Shown here one piece after another: positions 16,319 to 24,500 of a DNA stretch of 64,000 nucleotides. The translations under genes were made by a program, and so were the position numbers. The stretch covers positions 22,115-86,114 of the forward strand of contig DEJG01000020.1 in NCBI GenBank assembly GCA_002353295.1, in the 5' to 3' direction. How positions within the stretch are numbered: the first letter of the stretch is position 1; every line of letters starts with the position of its first letter. The stretch comes from Prevotella sp. UBA2754 (GTDB lineage: Bacteria; Bacteroidota; Bacteroidia; Bacteroidales; Bacteroidaceae). The notes under the pieces were generated by a model. It saw nothing but the letters and a program-made list of their open reading frames with translations, did not search any database and had not been told where the DNA came from.

Positions 16319-18613
16319 TCATCTCTCCACCAGCATCTTAAGCTCCTCTGCCGTCAGTTTCCCGCTACTTAGGCTAAAGACATCCGCAGTCTGCTGTTTG
16401 CTCTGCTGCAGAGCCAGAATTTTTTCTTCTACGGTGCCTTTGCATACCAGTCGTATCACTTCCACGTTCCGTTTCTGTCCTATCCGATGAGCCCTCGAAA
16501 AAGCCTGCACTTCCACAGCGGGGTTCCACCAATCGTCCAACAGCAATACATAGTCTGCCGCCGTCAGATTCAACCCCACGCCACCTGCCTTGATGCTCAA
16601 TAAGAACACCTTCACGGTGGTATCCTCCTGGAACGCAGCCACAGGAGACTCTCGGTCACTTGTCGTACCATACAAGCAAACATAAGGAATACCATATTCC
16701 ATCAGATACTCCTCCAACTCTTCCAGTGCCTGCACAAACTGCGAAAATACTATCAGCTTATCATCCTCCCCCAGTTGTCCTATCTGCCCAAGCACAAGTG
16801 CCATCTTCGACGACATCCTGTGTCCGCCTTTATATAGTGTCGATGGCAATAGGTTCACCGACACACAGGTCTGCCTCAACCTCAGCAGAGCCTCCAGAGC
16901 AATACTCGTCACCCGTCCGCTGGTGCCGTCCCGCAATGCCTTTCCGAATATCTTCTGCACACGGTCATACGTCGCTTGTTCTTCTTTGTCCAGTGCCACG
17001 TAGATATTCCGCTCCACGCACTCTGGCAGCTCTTTCAGATATTCCTTCTTCGTCCTCCGTAATATAAACGGATTCAACAACTTCGACGAAATCTTCAGAA
17101 ATGCCACCGATCGGGTCTCTCCTTCTGCCATCCTCTTCAGCCGGTCGTGCACTGCTCGCATCCCGGGCATAATAATATAGAAGTACGACCACACATCATC
17201 TACGGCATTCTCTATCGGGGTGCCCGTCATCACAATCCCATGATCGAAGTTCAGTTGCGCTATCACCTTGTGCCGCTGCGTGCCGTCATTCTTCAGCACC
17301 TGTGCCTCGTCCAGCACCAGTGTATCAAAATGCACGTTCTTGTAGTGCCCGATATTCCGCCGCAGCATTTCATAAGAGATGATATGCACTCGCTTATCCA
17401 CTACCGGCTCTCGCTCATTCAGAGCCACCTGCCCTTCCCACGATGGGAGGAACCGTCGTATCTCTGCATTCCAATTGCTCACGAGCGATGTCGGAACCAC
17501 GATTAGTGTCCGTACATTGCCGCACGCCGCCAGATGAGCCAATACCTGTAGGGTCTTGCCCAGCCCCATCTCGTCTGCCAGGATACACCCACAGTGTTTT
17601 TTCCGCATCGTGGCCAGCCAATACAAGCCATCCCACTGATACCCGCGTAGTACAGCCTTGAAGTCCTTTTCTATCACTTCCCTGACGGCCTTTTTTTCTT
17701 TTTCCGTCAGTGTTTCTTCTCTGTATTTCTCTACGAGGCTCTTGTTCTGCAGATAAACCGCTGCAAAATCTTCCCCCTCCTGCTTTTCAACGCTCGCCCC
17801 CGAAAAGAAAAGAGTTCCGCCGCGTCCCTGCTGGAAATTCCGTCCGTGCAGATAAGCTTCCAATAGTTTTCCTGTAATCTCATCTTTCGTATCCTCATTG
17901 GTCGAAAACCACTGGATACCAGAAGATGTTCTCCTAAAATGCAACTTCGATGGTTTTGCCTTCTTCTTAGCATACATCACTGTCCAGCCTTGCGTCTCCA
18001 GACCGCTCAGGAAGTCCACATCATAACTCGCCAACGTAATGCATCCACTCTCATCTACAGCATATGGCTGCAAGGTCTTCAAGAGTCTCTCTTCAGCCCA
18101 GGCGTCACGTTTCAGATAGCCGCCTTGTACCGTTCTTATGGGATATGTGTTGTAATAAGGTAGTACCTCCGTGACGGCATCCTGATAACACAACCTCACC
18201 TCAATACCACTTTCCCAGTTGGCCAGATTCGTAATGTATAACGTACCGCCCAAAAGCATTCCTGCATCCAAGCCCGCTCCACCTACAATCAGCGGCTGGC
18301 TTCCCTTCTTCAGCGACCGGCTTCCGCCACTCTGTATAAAGCTATACCCATTTCTTTTCAACAGTTCCCCGACATCAGGGTTCTCCAGCACACTTCCTTT
18401 CAACACAAAGGGCTGGTACACGAACCCTAAGCCATTCAACAAAAGAGCGAAATCCCGTGTCAGTCTGTTCTCGTCCTTTGCCAAATCCGCGACAGTAGCC
18501 TTACGCACAAACGGAGCAATTTGGGTGGATGTGCCATCATTGCACACCTCCAGCCTCACCTCTTGGAGCGAGGATTTCTCTTCCACGTATATGCAGGCTA
18601 TCCTGTACGCCAT
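16319..18613 (-). CDS. SNF2-family DNA-dependent ATPase/helicase
   Basis: A 764-residue Swi2/Snf2-type motor. Helicase motifs in order are GYQWDGLYWL (324-333), Walker A ADEMGLGKT (346-354), the box II variant LDEAQVLKN (434-442), MTGTPIEN (462-469) and motif VI QAFSRAHRIGQ with the preceding DDWWNP. The N-terminal 310 residues are not a recognised domain and are not the SWIM zinc finger often fused to bacterial SNF2 proteins. It starts 3 bp after the stop of the radical SAM gene, so the two are coupled. A SNF2 motor in a peptide-maturation operon is unusual; it could act on DNA in defence. Confidence 0.9.
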   Translation of the reverse strand: MAYRIACIYVEEKSSLQEVRLEVCNDGTSTQIAPFVRKATVADLAKDENRLTRDFALLLNGLGFVYQPFVLKGSVLENPDVGELLKRNGYSFIQSGGSRSLKKGSQPLIVGGAGLDAGMLLGGTLYITNLANWESGIEVRLCYQDAVTEVLPYYNTYPIRTVQGGYLKRDAWAEERLLKTLQPYAVDESGCITLASYDVDFLSGLETQGWTVMYAKKKAKPSKLHFRRTSSGIQWFSTNEDTKDEITGKLLEAYLHGRNFQQGRGGTLFFSGASVEKQEGEDFAAVYLQNKSLVEKYREETLTEKEKKAVREVIEKDFKAVLRGYQWDGLYWLATMRKKHCGCILADEMGLGKTLQVLAHLAACGNVRTLIVVPTSLVSNWNAEIRRFLPSWEGQVALNEREPVVDKRVHIISYEMLRRNIGHYKNVHFDTLVLDEAQVLKNDGTQRHKVIAQLNFDHGIVMTGTPIENAVDDVWSYFYIIMPGMRAVHDRLKRMAEGETRSVAFLKISSKLLNPFILRRTKKEYLKELPECVERNIYVALDKEEQATYDRVQKIFGKALRDGTSGRVTSIALEALLRLRQTCVSVNLLPSTLYKGGHRMSSKMALVLGQIGQLGEDDKLIVFSQFVQALEELEEYLMEYGIPYVCLYGTTSDRESPVAAFQEDTTVKVFLLSIKAGGVGLNLTAADYVLLLDDWWNPAVEVQAFSRAHRIGQKRNVEVIRLVCKGTVEEKILALQQSKQQTADVFSLSSGKLTAEELKMLVER

Positions 18614-18616
18614 GGT

Positions 18617-19948
18617 CTAAAATGAATATTTATACTCGTAACTCTCCACCATCATCTTCAGCAGATACTCATTCGGACAGGCACACTTCGTTTGTTTCAG
18701 TATCTGTCCCTTCTCCCAAGTACGTCCTCTGAAGTCATATTCATCTATCCGGCAACCTCCGCCACACACATTTCTGATGACGCAACGTCTGCATGGCTCC
18801 ACGTGCGCTATGCCTGTCTCCTCGTGAGCCTGTTCACCCAATTCCAGGAAATAGCTCAGCGGATGCTCCCGTACATTGCCTTGCGACACAATCTCCAGCA
18901 CGCGGTTGCAGAAATACACTTCTCCGTCTGCTGCTACCGAGAGTCCCCCAAATCCGCAGTTGGTCGAAATCAGGTTAGGCGTATGCCCCTCCATAAAAGC
19001 CTCATACTTCGCATTCGCATCCGTCAGTTCCTCCACCTGTCGTATCTTTTCCTCGTAAGCCTTGTTTTCCTCTTCACTATATTGTGTGTCCCTTCCGGGT
19101 AGTATTTTCTTGGTCAGTTTGAAGATGACCTTTTTGTCGGTCTCCTCATTAATGCGGTTCACCAGCTCTGCATAGTGCTCCGCAGCGTCTATATTGTCAT
19201 TCGTAAAAGTGGTGGCCACCGATACCCTCACGCCGTTTCTCGAAAAGCATATTACATTCCTCACCAGCGTCTCAAATGTCCCAGCTTGCCGTATCTTGGC
19301 ATTCGAGGCGTCGTCCACACCGTCAATGCTAATCTGTACTTCTGCCATACAGGGCGACAGTTCATCTATCAGTTCGTCATTCCACAAGATGCCGTTAGTC
19401 AGCACCGTCAGTTGCAGTCCCATCCCATAGGCACTTTCTACAATGGTTCTGAACCCGGGATGCATCGTCGGCTCACCGCCTGTCAAGGTCACGGCTGTTC
19501 CCCCGTATTCCTTAAAATCCCTCAGCACGCTTACCCACTCGTCTGTCGTCAGTTCGTTCGCAAGCCGCTTGCCCGCTTTCATAAAACAATGCGGGCATCT
19601 CAGGTTACAGGCATTTGTCAGATAGATGTTCAGCATCTTGTGACCTGCAACATACTCGGGTTCAGGAACTTCATCCAGCCCGGCAAACTGCCGCGCCATG
19701 ATGGCCGTCAGCAACTTAAGGAAGAGTCGTTTCTCTCCTGCATTCTCTATCTGCCCCATCACCTCCCCAACGGTCTTTCCTGCACATAGTTCTTCCAAGT
19801 ATCCCTTGCTGCTCACCGATGGCAGCACTATCCAGTTGGCCGTCTCCACGGCCACGGCCACAATCCTGTCCTCGTAGTGCAGGTATGCTATGTCTTTCGG
19901 GAAGTGGAGCACATCCCCCATCCCAATCTCACGCTGCAGTTGTTTCAT
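18617..19948 (-). CDS. Radical SAM/SPASM peptide-modifying enzyme
   Basis: A 443-residue iron-sulfur enzyme. The first 95 residues may be a peptide-recognition (PqqD/RRE-like) region. The radical SAM cluster motif is TNACNLRCPHCFMK (Cys114, Cys118, Cys121), followed by LTGGEPTMHPGF. The C-terminal SPASM-type domain has NCGFGGLS, VYFCNRV, CRRCVIRNVCGGGCR and a final TKCACPNEY, enough cysteines for auxiliary clusters. Enzymes of this architecture install crosslinks in ribosomal peptides. A 34-residue Cys-containing gene lies upstream, separated by a strong hairpin, and fits as substrate. The following SNF2 gene is 3 bp away. The modification cannot be predicted. Confidence 0.88.
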   Translation of the reverse strand: MKQLQREIGMGDVLHFPKDIAYLHYEDRIVAVAVETANWIVLPSVSSKGYLEELCAGKTVGEVMGQIENAGEKRLFLKLLTAIMARQFAGLDEVPEPEYVAGHKMLNIYLTNACNLRCPHCFMKAGKRLANELTTDEWVSVLRDFKEYGGTAVTLTGGEPTMHPGFRTIVESAYGMGLQLTVLTNGILWNDELIDELSPCMAEVQISIDGVDDASNAKIRQAGTFETLVRNVICFSRNGVRVSVATTFTNDNIDAAEHYAELVNRINEETDKKVIFKLTKKILPGRDTQYSEEENKAYEEKIRQVEELTDANAKYEAFMEGHTPNLISTNCGFGGLSVAADGEVYFCNRVLEIVSQGNVREHPLSYFLELGEQAHEETGIAHVEPCRRCVIRNVCGGGCRIDEYDFRGRTWEKGQILKQTKCACPNEYLLKMMVESYEYKYSF

Positions 19949-19969
19949 CTTCTATAATAACGGATAAAA

Positions 19970-20003
19970 GTCTGTGTCGGATTGTGCACCGTCCGACACA
20001 GAC
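19970..20003 (-). terminator. Perfect 12-bp hairpin between the peptide gene and the radical SAM gene
   Basis: GTCTGTGTCGGA (19970-19981) pairs perfectly with TCCGACACAGAC (19992-20003) around a 10-base loop. On the minus strand it is followed by a short TTTT, so it may be a partial terminator or an RNA-processing site. It could raise the ratio of precursor to modifying enzyme, as often seen in RiPP operons. Confidence 0.75.
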
Positions 20004-20025
20004 TCGTTTTTTGTTCCCAGAAGCC

Positions 20026-20130
20026 TTAGTTTCTGTTCACATCGCAGCTCTTGAAGCAGTACATTGCTCCCATACGAGCCGTCTCGTTGGACTCCTTCTC
20101 AGTCCAGGTCAATACAATTCTTTCTTCCAT
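20026..20130 (-). CDS. 34-residue putative RiPP precursor peptide
   Basis: A short reading frame starting at the ATG at 20130 and ending in TAA at 20026-20028. It encodes an acidic, Glu/Thr-rich N-terminal half (MEERIVLTWTEKESNET), then ARMGA, then a C-terminal part with two cysteines, MYCFKSCDVNRN. Size, position directly before a radical SAM/SPASM gene and the leader-plus-core look make it a likely ribosomally made, modified peptide. It begins 40 bp after the M42 peptidase gene, with no separate promoter visible, and a hairpin follows its stop. I recognise no known family. It could also be a small cofactor-like or signalling peptide. Confidence 0.65.
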   Translation of the reverse strand: MEERIVLTWTEKESNETARMGAMYCFKSCDVNRN

Positions 20131-20170
20131 GGTGAAAAAATTTTAAATTAAACAATTTGTTACTATATAG

Positions 20171-21196
20171 TCACATTTTAAGTGATTTCACATAATTTGC
20201 TAACAGTTTGGCTGCGCCCCGCGCATCTTCTATACTTACCACCTCATAGGGCGTATGCATATAGCGGCAGGGAATGCTCACCAACCCCGTCTTCACGCCA
20301 CAGCTACTCAGTTGCATCACGTTGGCATCAGTTCCTGTGGGACGGGCTATAGCTTCATACTGCACGCTTTCCTCTCCCGTAGCCGTTTTCAGTCCCCGAC
20401 AAACCTCCTGGTTAATATTGGGCCCCATCGTTATCACAGGTCCTTTTCCCAGCCCTATACAACCAGTCAACTTGGTGTCTGCCGTGGGATAGTCCGTTGC
20501 ATGGGTCACGTCTATCGCTATGCCTACGTCGGGGTGTATATAGTCTGCTGCCGTCTTAGCACCACGTGCGCCCAACTCTTCTTGGCAGGTGGACACAAAG
20601 TACACGCTGCATCCCAGTTCCTCACCGCTCAGCTGCCGTGCCGTTTCTATCAGTGTCCACACGCCTATGCGGTCATCTGTTGAGGGACTAGCCACTATCC
20701 CGTTGTTGTTGAATACAGCATCTTTGGCAAAAGTCACATAGTCTCCTATCTGCACTTTATCCTCCGCATCCTTCTTGTCATTTGCCGCTATGTCCAGCCA
20801 CACATCGCTGATTTCCAGTTTCTTTTTCTCTTCTCCTCTTGTCAGGTGAATGGCTTTTTTTCCGAAGATACCGTTCACCATACCTTTCGCTGTGTGTATC
20901 TCCACTTTCCGACCAGGCAGCAGTTCGGTGTCTATGCCGCCTATTTCCTGCACATAAAGGAACCCGTTGTCATCAATATTGCTCACCAGAAATCCTATTT
21001 CGTCGCAGTGCGCTGTCAGCATCACCTTCGGGCATCCCTCTGGTCCTGGTTTTACGGCTATCACATTCCCCATAGTGTCCGTCTCCGTGCAAGTCACGAA
21101 GGGAGCGATGTGCTCTCTGAACACAACCTGTACCGCCCCCTCATATCCCGAGGGTGCCGCTGTCATCAAGAGTTTATTGAGCAGTTCGTCAGTCAT
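20171..21196 (-). CDS. M42-family metallo-aminopeptidase
   Basis: A 341-residue dinuclear aminopeptidase of the PepA/FrvX family. Metal and catalytic residues are visible: LTAHCDEIGF (His63, Asp65), PSTDDRIG (Asp174), TCQEELGARG (Glu206 and Glu207), AIDVTHA (Asp229) and CRYMHTPYE (His). Length and motifs are complete. The start overlaps the stop of the upstream gene (ATGA), and a 34-residue peptide gene follows after 40 bp. It could be a housekeeping enzyme, but its place in this run suggests that it trims a leader peptide or a modified peptide. Confidence 0.9.
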   Translation of the reverse strand: MTDELLNKLLMTAAPSGYEGAVQVVFREHIAPFVTCTETDTMGNVIAVKPGPEGCPKVMLTAHCDEIGFLVSNIDDNGFLYVQEIGGIDTELLPGRKVEIHTAKGMVNGIFGKKAIHLTRGEEKKKLEISDVWLDIAANDKKDAEDKVQIGDYVTFAKDAVFNNNGIVASPSTDDRIGVWTLIETARQLSGEELGCSVYFVSTCQEELGARGAKTAADYIHPDVGIAIDVTHATDYPTADTKLTGCIGLGKGPVITMGPNINQEVCRGLKTATGEESVQYEAIARPTGTDANVMQLSSCGVKTGLVSIPCRYMHTPYEVVSIEDARGAAKLLANYVKSLKM

Positions 21197-21693
21197 CCTA
21201 TTTTTGCAATCAGTCCTTTACTTAATGCCCCTTGTTCATTCAACACCTTCACACAAGCATCGTCAAATCCCCACAATTTCAGCGACTTCTTCATCGTCTT
21301 CTTCAACTGATCAAGCACAGGTGACAACCATTCACGTGGGTGTCCATTGATAATAAGACAAAACTCATAATTCTGTCGGGCTAACGGTATCGACTGTTGA
21401 TTGTGCGAAACCTCATCCGGCTGCTGACGTTTCTGGTGGGCGGCATTGTAATATGTATAACTGTCATTAAACTTTTGTGCTATTTCGCTTACAAATGTCA
21501 AAAACTGCTCCGCATTCTCTGGACGGGGAGTCGAACTTTTGGCTTCTATCAAAGACACCTTGCCATCGTGCAGTACCACACACTCACATGGCTTTGCGCC
21601 TTCAATCGTGCTGAAACGCTCCGACTTCTCAACGTAGAAAATATCGCTCTCCTCAAATGAGAAAGTCATTCCTGACTCTTTAAATGTCACCAT
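21193..21693 (-). CDS. Putative PD-(D/E)XK nuclease-like protein
   Basis: A 166-residue protein of no named family. A segment ECVVLHDGKVSLIEAKSS places Asp43 seven residues ahead of Glu50-x-Lys52, the D...ExK spacing of PD-(D/E)XK nucleases, within predicted beta strands, and a helix follows. Its gene is 15 bp downstream of an ABC-type ATPase gene and overlaps the M42 gene by 4 bp. An ATPase-nuclease pair of this kind is a common defence arrangement. The nuclease reading is inference; it might also be a non-catalytic partner of the ATPase. Confidence 0.5.
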   Translation of the reverse strand: MVTFKESGMTFSFEESDIFYVEKSERFSTIEGAKPCECVVLHDGKVSLIEAKSSTPRPENAEQFLTFVSEIAQKFNDSYTYYNAAHQKRQQPDEVSHNQQSIPLARQNYEFCLIINGHPREWLSPVLDQLKKTMKKSLKLWGFDDACVKVLNEQGALSKGLIAKIG

Positions 21694-21708
21694 AAACCAC
21701 TTCTCATT

Positions 21709-22713
21709 TTAAAGATTGATTTCTTCGGTGTAAAGCCTTATCGATTCCTCCACAATAGGATTCTCGGGCATCTCTTTGCGAAGGTCAGAAGTTCGCCAAC
21801 CGCCGTTCTCATCAAACGAAACCACTGGAATCGACAGATTCTTTTGGTGAGCCAGCAGATACAGTTTCTTAATTACAAAATATGAATGCGAAGCAATAAA
21901 AAACTGCAACCCAGCTTTCGTCAGTTCTGCTATAATATCCATCAATTGTGACACCAGTCTAGGGTGCAGCGCACACTCAGGCTCGTCAATGAATATAATA
22001 GAGCCTTTTGAGAGATAGTGATTTCCCAACAAGGCATCTAAGATGGAGAGCTTCTTTACACCTTCCGATGCCATAGCTATACTGATAGTCTGCTTTCCCT
22101 CACGGAACACCCATTCCTTCCGCTCCAAATCATACTCTATATGCCCACCGATAGCACTCTCCAACGCCATTCTAGACACGGAGAATTCCTTATAATTTCG
22201 TCCCCTGACACTAGGTGTTAAAGCCTTTGCAAGGTCATAATAAGTGTCATCGAAACCGAACTCCTTATAGTCATCTCTCACCCTAATAATAATCTGCTGC
22301 AAAGATATAATCTCTTTGGCCGGCAAGAAGATGGAGTTCTGCGGTCGTGGCTGGCAGGTATTCTTTGTCACTGTCACCTGCTTATTGGCTGACGGACCGA
22401 AAGAATACGCGAAGTCTTGATTCCCCTCCATACTCATGGCAAACTCCACCGCCTTGCTGCCGGTAGAAACGAGCTTCCCTAGCTGGTCCGGCTGATAGGT
22501 CCAGTACAACTTGTCAAACAGAATCTCAGCATCGCGTCTCACTTCCTTGCCACGCTTATATGCCTCCACCGTTTTGACGGCTGAGTAGAGAGCCTTCAGT
22601 AGGTATGTCTTACCCGACTTATTGGGTCCTATCACCAGGTTTATTCTGCCGGTGCCGTTCCATTGAAAATCCCTCACCGGTCCGAATCCCTTTATTATTG
22701 TAGAAGTTATCAT
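21709..22713 (-). CDS. ABC-type ATPase (AAA_15/AAA_21, OLD-like)
   Basis: A 334-residue ATPase. Walker A is VIGPNKSGKTYLLKAL (29-36 core), a signature-like ASEGVKKLSILD follows in the C-terminal half, then Walker B GSIIFIDEPECALHP and the H-loop FFIASHSYFV. This is the layout of OLD-family and AbiL/RloA-like defence ATPases rather than of transporters. It is the first gene of the run that ends with the SNF2 gene. The upstream intergenic region of about 110 bp may hold its promoter. Its partner is probably the next gene. Confidence 0.82.
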   Translation of the reverse strand: MITSTIIKGFGPVRDFQWNGTGRINLVIGPNKSGKTYLLKALYSAVKTVEAYKRGKEVRRDAEILFDKLYWTYQPDQLGKLVSTGSKAVEFAMSMEGNQDFAYSFGPSANKQVTVTKNTCQPRPQNSIFLPAKEIISLQQIIIRVRDDYKEFGFDDTYYDLAKALTPSVRGRNYKEFSVSRMALESAIGGHIEYDLERKEWVFREGKQTISIAMASEGVKKLSILDALLGNHYLSKGSIIFIDEPECALHPRLVSQLMDIIAELTKAGLQFFIASHSYFVIKKLYLLAHQKNLSIPVVSFDENGGWRTSDLRKEMPENPIVEESIRLYTEEINL

Positions 22714-22739
22714 CGTTTCAAATCAATGTTTATTAATTG

Positions 22740-22747
22740 CAAAAATA
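22740..22747 (-). promoter_or_regulatory. Possible -7 box for the ATPase-to-SNF2 operon
   Basis: On the minus strand the sequence is TATTTTTG, fitting TAnnTTTG, 26 bp before the ATPase start. I see no good -33 box at the expected distance. Confidence 0.35.
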
Positions 22748-22822
22748 CAAATAATTTCCCAACTAAATGGCTCGATACTCGGAATTAGCCAATGTTTAAC
22801 ATTTCTTTAACACTTAAACGTC

Positions 22823-23212
22823 TTAAACCTCCATTATATCTTCGGGAGATAATGGCTGGTAAGGCCCATCCTTCGCCTCAAACAGCACCGTCCCGCTCTC
22901 CAGACACTTCAAGCTATGCCACTGCCCTTTCTCTATATTCAGCACAACCCCTCCAGGCACCATATCGATGGTATCAGTGAGGTTGCCGTGCTCATCATAG
23001 AAATATTCCTCAAAATGCCCACGGATGCAGATGCACGTCTCTGAAGAACCCTTATGCCTGTGTATAGGCATCACCGTCCCTGGCTCAAGAGCATTAAGCA
23101 TCCTCTGCGACTGGTCGTCAGCAGAATTGCGCATATCCAGATTGCAACGCAACCTCGGATTCTCCTTGGCTTTGGCCGTCAGTTCATCCAGTATTTTCTT
23201 ATCTACAACCAT
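22823..23212 (-). CDS. wbuC: WbuC-family cupin
   Basis: A 129-residue small cupin. The metal-binding motif is MPIHRHKGSSETCICIRGHF, with two His and a Glu, and the second cupin motif is EKGQWHSLKCL with His. The size and the phrase EPGTVMPIHRH fit the WbuC family found at the ends of O-antigen and capsule loci, whose reaction is not established. The start codon lies inside the preceding 57-residue reading frame (overlap 14 bp), indicating coupled translation. It is the last gene of the polysaccharide locus in the direction of transcription. Confidence 0.85.
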   Translation of the reverse strand: MVVDKKILDELTAKAKENPRLRCNLDMRNSADDQSQRMLNALEPGTVMPIHRHKGSSETCICIRGHFEEYFYDEHGNLTDTIDMVPGGVVLNIEKGQWHSLKCLESGTVLFEAKDGPYQPLSPEDIMEV

Positions 23213-23372
23213 TCTTAATCTCCTTTAATCCTGCCTCAATATCTTCAAGTGCAACACTACCTCCCCACATACGATAAACGTATTGTGGTGTAACACAACC
23301 GAAGTCCATTGAACAAGAACGCGCCTCATTCATCAAAAACTCTGTAAGACGGGAAATGATATCTTTGTTCAT
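23199..23372 (-). CDS. Small 57-residue protein overlapping wbuC
   Basis: Starts at the ATG at 23372 and stops at 23199. It encodes MNKDIISRLTEFLMNEARSC, then a central FGCVTPQYVYRMWGG and an acidic LEDIEAGLKEIKN tail. It fills the gap between the NTP_transf_5 gene and wbuC exactly and overlaps wbuC by 14 bp, which supports it as a real gene. No family recognised. Confidence 0.55.
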   Translation of the reverse strand: MNKDIISRLTEFLMNEARSCSMDFGCVTPQYVYRMWGGSVALEDIEAGLKEIKNGCR

Positions 23373-23376
23373 AGTA

Positions 23377-24486
23377 TTATATTGAACTTGGCTTTAACAG
23401 ATGATTCCACACCCCACTCCAGAATGCACTCCACATACTATCCTTGTAACAGAGTTGGTGTTTCCACTCATTATCTCTCCATCTGCGTACTTTAAACGCA
23501 ATACGGCTAAAGATATTCTTGGGCACACTAGCACTATACTTCGGAGCCAGAATCTCTTTCAATACTCTATCTTTCAGTTTGGAATCAAATTGCACCGTTG
23601 GGAAGTATGCAACATCAAACCCCAAATCACCGACACATATAGCGTTAATGATATTAAACATCTGGCGCATACCAAAGCGGTCAAGAACTTCTAACACCAT
23701 CTTCCAGTCTACATCCTTACCGTGCTTCTCCACAAAGAATCCCCAATCCAATACCTGTCTCAGCATTATCCCTTCAGATGCAAAATGCATCATCGTATGC
23801 TTCAGTAAGAACAAGGCATGTAGATCAGGAGAAGGTAGATACACTCGCTCACCATCCACCTCAACATAATGCGAATCATCTTTCCCAAATTCCTTCAAAA
23901 TCGCCTCAAACTCAATATTCGACTTGTGATGATGCACATTGATAAAGTCATAATGGTTCTCCACCGTGAACCCACCCCACTCAAACACCGTATGGTGATG
24001 GTGACTGGAGTCTATAGTGAAGTTATTCTCTAATTCTCCAATTCTTGATGAATTTTGAAGCACCTCGTCAGCCTCTCGTTGCTGCCCGAACTGCCAAATG
24101 TCTATATCTCCTGCAGGACGGTGATTAGGCCTGGGCCAGTCCAGCGAACAGGCATATCCCTTCAGCACCATCATCTTAAATCCATGTCGGTTATACCATC
24201 CCGCCAAACTCCCTATCGTCTTTTCATACTGCCTATACCTTGCCTCATAGTTCTGCAAAACCTCACCTATCCATTCCAGCCGCATCACCTGCGGCATCGT
24301 ATCATGAACCATTAAACTTGAATCATGAACCGCATTAAGTCCATCCAGCACAACGGCAGAAAGCCCATGCCGTTCAGCAAGGGCTTTTACTTTCGACCAG
24401 TCCACACTCTCAGAAATAGCACTGGCCTCATGTCCTATTCCCAACCTGACTAACCCAAGGAAAGTCTTTTTCAACTCACTATTCAC
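23377..24486 (-). CDS. NTP_transf_5-type nucleotidyltransferase-like protein with repeat-derived segments
   Basis: A 369-residue protein of the uncharacterised nucleotidyltransferase family NTP_transf_5. The typical core is MVLKGYACSLDWPRPNHRPAG followed by DIDIW, where the DxD should bind metal, then a later HHHHTVFEWGGFTVENHYDF and a helical C-terminus. Members often sit in polysaccharide loci; the substrate is unknown. Two stretches look repeat-derived: AVHDSSLMVHDTMP at about 48-61 from GAACCAT/AATCATG words (24302-24334) and SSRIGELENNF from ATTCTCTAATTC words (24030-24056). The gene overlaps nothing and lies between the beta-helix gene and the 57-residue gene. Confidence 0.75.
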   Translation of the reverse strand: MNSELKKTFLGLVRLGIGHEASAISESVDWSKVKALAERHGLSAVVLDGLNAVHDSSLMVHDTMPQVMRLEWIGEVLQNYEARYRQYEKTIGSLAGWYNRHGFKMMVLKGYACSLDWPRPNHRPAGDIDIWQFGQQREADEVLQNSSRIGELENNFTIDSSHHHHTVFEWGGFTVENHYDFINVHHHKSNIEFEAILKEFGKDDSHYVEVDGERVYLPSPDLHALFLLKHTMMHFASEGIMLRQVLDWGFFVEKHGKDVDWKMVLEVLDRFGMRQMFNIINAICVGDLGFDVAYFPTVQFDSKLKDRVLKEILAPKYSASVPKNIFSRIAFKVRRWRDNEWKHQLCYKDSMWSAFWSGVWNHLLKPSSI

Positions 24487-24500
24487 GCCTAATCAAAAAA

